Source: an uncultured Acetatifactor sp.
GTDB lineage: Bacteria; Bacillota; Clostridia; Lachnospirales; Lachnospiraceae
Length of the DNA stretch: 15,038 nt
NCBI GenBank assembly: GCA_910587755.1
Contig: CAJUNZ010000069.1
Span: 1 to 15,038, forward strand
Direction: 5' to 3'
The notes beneath the pieces are model-generated. The model ran no database searches. It worked only from the letters and a program-made list of their open reading frames with translations, and was not told the DNA's origin. The translations under genes were made by a program, and so were the position numbers. This document shows positions 14,809 to 15,038 of the stretch, in pieces; position 1 is the first letter of the stretch; every line of letters starts with the position of its first letter.

Positions 14809-14837
14809 ATTATAAAATACCCTCTCGAAAAAAACAA
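14809..14837 (-). promoter_or_regulatory. mnmA promoter
   Basis: On the minus strand a TTGTTT -35 (14837-14832), a 17-bp spacer and a perfect TATAAT -10 (14814-14809). A TTGACA slightly upstream is 24 bp from the -10, too far to serve it. The promoter begins just past the stop of the small ORF at 14845. Confidence 0.6.
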
Positions 14838-14844
14838 CTGTCAA

Positions 14845-15006
14845 TTATTTCACGATCCTGTAATATGCTCTGGAGGTGCTTCTGTAGCATAGGCTGTATA
14901 CCAGGCCAAACACCAGGCATCCCCCCACCGTACAGCCAATAAGCAGTCCCTTCTCAAAAAAGCCTATGGCCCCCAGAAGAAGATATCCTGAATCAGTGAA
15001 ACTCAT
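14845..15006 (-). CDS. Possible small membrane protein (doubtful)
   Basis: A 53-residue frame starts at the ATG at 15006 (MSFTDSGYLLLG). It has a hydrophobic stretch at about 20-42 (GLLIGCTVGGCLVFGLVYSL) and a basic tail. A stop codon at 15036-15034 limits any longer form to 62 residues. No Shine-Dalgarno sequence precedes the ATG, and the window ends too soon to see a promoter. It may be a real small membrane protein or a chance frame. Confidence 0.3.
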   Translation of the reverse strand: MSFTDSGYLLLGAIGFFEKGLLIGCTVGGCLVFGLVYSLCYRSTSRAYYRIVK

Positions 15007-15038
15007 TTGCTTTGAACTTTGACAACTGCACATTCAAT

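Noticed and set aside
15009..15038. Right-edge sequence resembling rRNA spacer text (CTTTGACAACTGCACATT)
   Set aside because: Only a short fragment is visible at the window end, and no rRNA or tRNA sequence is present to support it.

Overview
The window looks like chromosomal DNA of a spore-forming, fairly GC-rich Clostridia, most likely a Lachnospiraceae (inference). The support is the block rpsT - gpr - spoIIP - lepA - hemW, whose order matches the Bacillus/Clostridia sporulation-translation cluster. Next to it lies an intact sigK-type sigma factor gene without a pro-sequence, and further on is a typical Firmicutes mnmA. Nearly all genes are on the minus strand; only rpsT is on the plus strand.

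Layout from left to right. (1) 1-3450 is an AT-richer two-gene minus-strand cassette. A HEPN-like small protein gene is followed, 10 bp later, by an 878-residue protein with two P-loop domains: a ParA/MinD-like KGGVGRT ATPase and a second GxxGSGKT NTPase. I cannot assign the pair to a named system. The architecture resembles bacterial conflict/defence or signalling NTPase modules and is the best candidate here for an undescribed system. Two related RNA hairpins in the same orientation, each about 30-40 nt past a stop codon, sit at its two borders. (2) 3486-10257 holds sigK, hemW, lepA, spoIIP and gpr, combining sporulation (mother-cell sigma, engulfment hydrolase, germination protease) with translation and heme functions. 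A 36-bp tandem array between spoIIP and lepA folds into serial hairpins on the transcribed strand. (3) 10329-10795 is divergent rpsT with a strong promoter, a structured leader and a bidirectional terminator shared with the converging operon. (4) 10821-14685, minus strand, runs mnmA, a 175-aa uncharacterised protein, a zinc-ribbon membrane protein and a TPM-domain membrane protein. (5) 14686-15038 is the mnmA leader and promoter plus a doubtful small membrane ORF.

Regulation visible in the sequence: sigK and the 175-aa gene each have a GGCAC -35 and a CATAnnnTA -10 at 16-17 bp spacing. This matches the published sigma-K/sigma-E type consensus and suggests that the 175-aa protein is a late mother-cell sporulation product. 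No tRNA, rRNA, CRISPR array, IS transposase, integrase or phage gene was found.
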